6,699 nucleotides of DNA, from assembly GCA_937894565.1 (NCBI GenBank), contig CALBHK010000280.1:1-6699 (forward strand), written 5' to 3'. The notes under the pieces are model-generated. The model saw only the letters and a list, made by a program, of their open reading frames with translations, ran no database searches and had not been told where the DNA came from. Made by a program: the position numbers and the translations under genes. Origin of the DNA: an uncultured Chlamydiae bacterium. Lineage in GTDB: Bacteria; Chlamydiota; Chlamydiia; Chlamydiales; CALBHK01. Below, one piece after another: positions 5,130-6,699 of the stretch; position 1 is the first letter of the stretch, and the number at the start of each line of letters is the position of its first letter.

Positions 5130-6536
5130 TTAGCATGTAGCGCTGCTTTGAGGCAAGACGTTACGATTTAAGAGGAAGCCGCTACCAACGATAAAGGAGG
5201 TGAAAAGTGCAATTTTTATAAAAAAATGGCTGATTTCCCAAGGAAAGCGTTGCAAAATTAAGGCTGTAGCAGTGAAAAGAGTGAGGAAAAAAAAGCAAAA
5301 AAGTAATTTAGGCCATTCTAAGGGGATCGATTCGATTCTTTCGCAAAGCAGATGGTAGAGCAGAGTGAGGAATAAATAACTAAGAGTGGTAGCAAAAGCT
5401 GCGCCTGTTGCTCCATAAAGAGGAATTAACCAATAGTTTAATCCAAAATTAAGGCTGGCAACTAGCCAAGCAGCTATTAGATGGAGGTGATTTTTTTTGT
5501 GCATAGAGATGGGAAGAGAGCTCATTTGCGCCATCCCCCAAAAAATCATGGCAACTGATAAGATCACGCAGCATTCTTGAGACGGTAAGTAATTAGACGG
5601 AAAAGCAATTAAGAGGATTTCTGTAGAAAAAAGAGCCAAAGCTCCTCCTGAAAAAACAAGAAAAAAACTCCATAGGGTCATGATCTTTTTAAAAAGAAGA
5701 GGAAATTGTTCTCTTTGTTCATCAAAAGAGCGAGTGGCATGGGGATGCCAGGCTTGGTTAAAAGCGATGATTGCCATTTGAATGACTGTCATTAATTTAA
5801 ACCCCACGCTATAGTAACCAAGTTCTAAAAGGGTACTCATTTCAAAGAGCATCATCCGATCAATAGCTGCGCAAAGCCAGTGTGCCATTGAAATAAAGAG
5901 CAGGGGATAGGAGAAATGGAGAATAGAGCGAGCGAGAGGCCAATTAAAGAAGAGTCCCAGCTCTTTTCGAATAGAAAATAACAGAAAAGGGAGTGCTACT
6001 AAAAAAGCAGCTAAAGAGGCCATTAAATAACCCTCCACCCCTTTTTGTAGAGTGTAGACAGCATAAAGCCGTAAGATAACAGTAAGTAGGTTTAACCAAA
6101 GTGAATGCAGAGCAAATTTCCAGGGAGTAAATTGCAAGCGAAACACCTGAAGGGCGTAGCTGTAGATAGCTGAAAAAAAACCATTGAGAATAATTAAACC
6201 AGTAAAAGCGCGAAACATTTCAATGGAAAGATAATGTTCCATTAAAAGTAAAATCAAACCCGCCCCTACACCGACGCTGATAGAAGTGTAGAGCCCTGTT
6301 GAGATGAGTAATTTAGAGTTTTCCTGCCAGAAGTAGCGTCCCACTCCGGCGGTAATGCCACCTAAATTAAAAAGAACAGCGCAGAATTGAATGCCGACAA
6401 GAGAGAGGGAAAGCAGGCCAAATTCTTCTACATTGAAATAGAGGGCAAATAGGGGAAGGGTGAAGTAATTTAGGCCGCGAAAAATAAATTCTGCAAAACC
6501 ATAAATAGAGCTGTCTTTAATGAGAAACTTGATCAC
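5130..6536 (-). CDS. Polysaccharide/lipid-linked oligosaccharide flippase (MOP superfamily, Wzx-like)
   Basis: This is an integral inner-membrane transporter of 468 aa with about 12-14 hydrophobic segments spread over the whole length. Family signs are the N-terminal FLIKDSSIYGFAEFIFRGLNYFTLPLFALYF, then FNVEEFGLLSLS at 34-45, DRMMLFEMSTLLELGYYSVGFKL at 226-248, and YGATGAAFATTLSYLF at 374-389, the glycine/alanine helix typical of Wzx and RfbX proteins. It should flip a lipid-linked glycan from the cytoplasmic to the periplasmic face; the cargo cannot be inferred. The start is GTG at 6536: an in-frame TAG lies four codons upstream and no methionine occurs nearby downstream. No good Shine-Dalgarno sequence is seen. 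A TTGATA box at 6573-6568 could serve as a -35 but has no convincing -10. The HAD phosphatase follows after 9 bases in the same frame, so the two form an operon. Confidence 0.88.
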   Translation of the reverse strand: MIKFLIKDSSIYGFAEFIFRGLNYFTLPLFALYFNVEEFGLLSLSLVGIQFCAVLFNLGGITAGVGRYFWQENSKLLISTGLYTSISVGVGAGLILLLMEHYLSIEMFRAFTGLIILNGFFSAIYSYALQVFRLQFTPWKFALHSLWLNLLTVILRLYAVYTLQKGVEGYLMASLAAFLVALPFLLFSIRKELGLFFNWPLARSILHFSYPLLFISMAHWLCAAIDRMMLFEMSTLLELGYYSVGFKLMTVIQMAIIAFNQAWHPHATRSFDEQREQFPLLFKKIMTLWSFFLVFSGGALALFSTEILLIAFPSNYLPSQECCVILSVAMIFWGMAQMSSLPISMHKKNHLHLIAAWLVASLNFGLNYWLIPLYGATGAAFATTLSYLFLTLLYHLLCERIESIPLEWPKLLFCFFFLTLFTATALILQRFPWEISHFFIKIALFTSFIVGSGFLLNRNVLPQSSATC

Positions 6537-6593
6537 GTTGACTATCTAGTTAAATAAGAGCCTAGAGTATCAAAATATAAAAAAGAAAGAAAT

Positions 6594-6613
6594 AGGTATA
6601 CGTATCAGGCTAA
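6594..6613. repeat. Direct repeat copy A (20 bases)
   Basis: AGGTATACGTATCAGGCTAA matches copy B at 6656-6675 in 18 of 20 bases; the two differences are both T versus C. It contains the perfect 8-base palindrome ATACGTAT (6598-6605). It is followed by TTTGCAG, similar to CTCTTGCAG after copy B. It lies in the non-coding stretch upstream of the flippase. Confidence 0.7.
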
Positions 6614-6655
6614 TTTGCAGGATAGAAAAAAGAACAGAAGAAAAACAGGATAGAC

Positions 6656-6675
6656 AGGCATACGCATCAGGCTAA
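6656..6675. repeat. Direct repeat copy B (20 bases)
   Basis: AGGCATACGCATCAGGCTAA starts 62 bases after copy A. The T-to-C change breaks the palindrome seen in copy A. The GC-rich hairpin at 6681-6697 begins 5 bases further on, so the repeat and hairpin may be one element that continues past the window edge. Confidence 0.7.
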
Positions 6676-6680
6676 CTCTT

Positions 6681-6697
6681 GCAGCCCTTCAGGCTGC
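6681..6697. other. GC-rich hairpin at the right edge
   Basis: GCAGCC (6681-6686) pairs with GGCTGC (6692-6697) around a 5-base loop. A T-G wobble and a T-A pair could extend the stem to 6679/6699. No T-run follows on the minus strand, and the window ends before one could be seen on the plus strand. It could be the terminator of a gene further right or part of a REP-like repeated element. The other 6537-6593 bases are AT-rich and show nothing else I can support. Confidence 0.5.
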
Positions 6698-6699
6698 GA

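Noticed and set aside
6594..6675. CRISPR array
   Set aside because: There are only two imperfect 20-base copies with a 42-base AT-rich gap and no cas genes in view.
1..6699. tRNA, rRNA or other structured RNA genes, IS elements and toxin-antitoxin pairs
   Set aside because: I looked on both strands and saw no cloverleaf, conserved rRNA segment, transposase motif or paired small genes.

Overview
The window looks like a chromosomal segment from a chlamydia-like bacterium, most likely an environmental, amoeba-associated member of the Chlamydiales. This rests on two adjacent genes: a short FliF-like ring protein and a UAP1-like (eukaryote-type) UDP-sugar pyrophosphorylase. Both are known together from the CT715-CT719 neighbourhood of Chlamydia trachomatis (from memory, not searched). 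A small protein with an Inc-like double hydrophobic stretch supports the same placement. The DNA is moderately AT-rich, genes are tightly packed, and nothing suggests a phage, plasmid, IS element or CRISPR array.

Left part (1-1461). A long coiled-coil protein is read leftward off the window edge from 873. A divergent promoter region of about 170 bases separates it from a small membrane protein (1044-1391, 115 aa). That protein has two adjacent hydrophobic segments and a very cysteine-rich tail. A near-perfect 25-bp stem-loop with A and T tracts follows and should act as a terminator in both directions.

Middle (1536-4532, + strand). A WaaF-type ADP-heptose:LPS heptosyltransferase is followed by the FliF-like protein, which overlaps the UAP1-like pyrophosphorylase by the classic ATGA. 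The FliF-like protein is only 281 aa and seems to keep one ring-building domain. The pyrophosphorylase is 348 aa and stops about where eukaryotic UAP1 begins its C-terminal domain.

Right part (4518-6536, - strand). A MOP-superfamily polysaccharide flippase (GTG start) is followed after 9 bases by an HAD-IB phosphatase. The two are in the same reading frame, separated only by one TAA and three codons. The phosphatase converges on the pyrophosphorylase gene with a 15-base overlap of coding ends. The last 163 bases are non-coding and hold a two-copy 20-base direct repeat and a GC-rich hairpin at the edge.

Functionally, the heptosyltransferase, the nucleotide-sugar pyrophosphorylase and the flippase all point to cell-envelope glycan synthesis. 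The FliF-like protein belongs to the chlamydial flagellar/type III secretion remnant set. No single new multi-gene system is evident. The most unusual items are the Inc-like cysteine-rich protein, the one-domain FliF, the short UAP1-like enzyme and the in-frame flippase/phosphatase junction.
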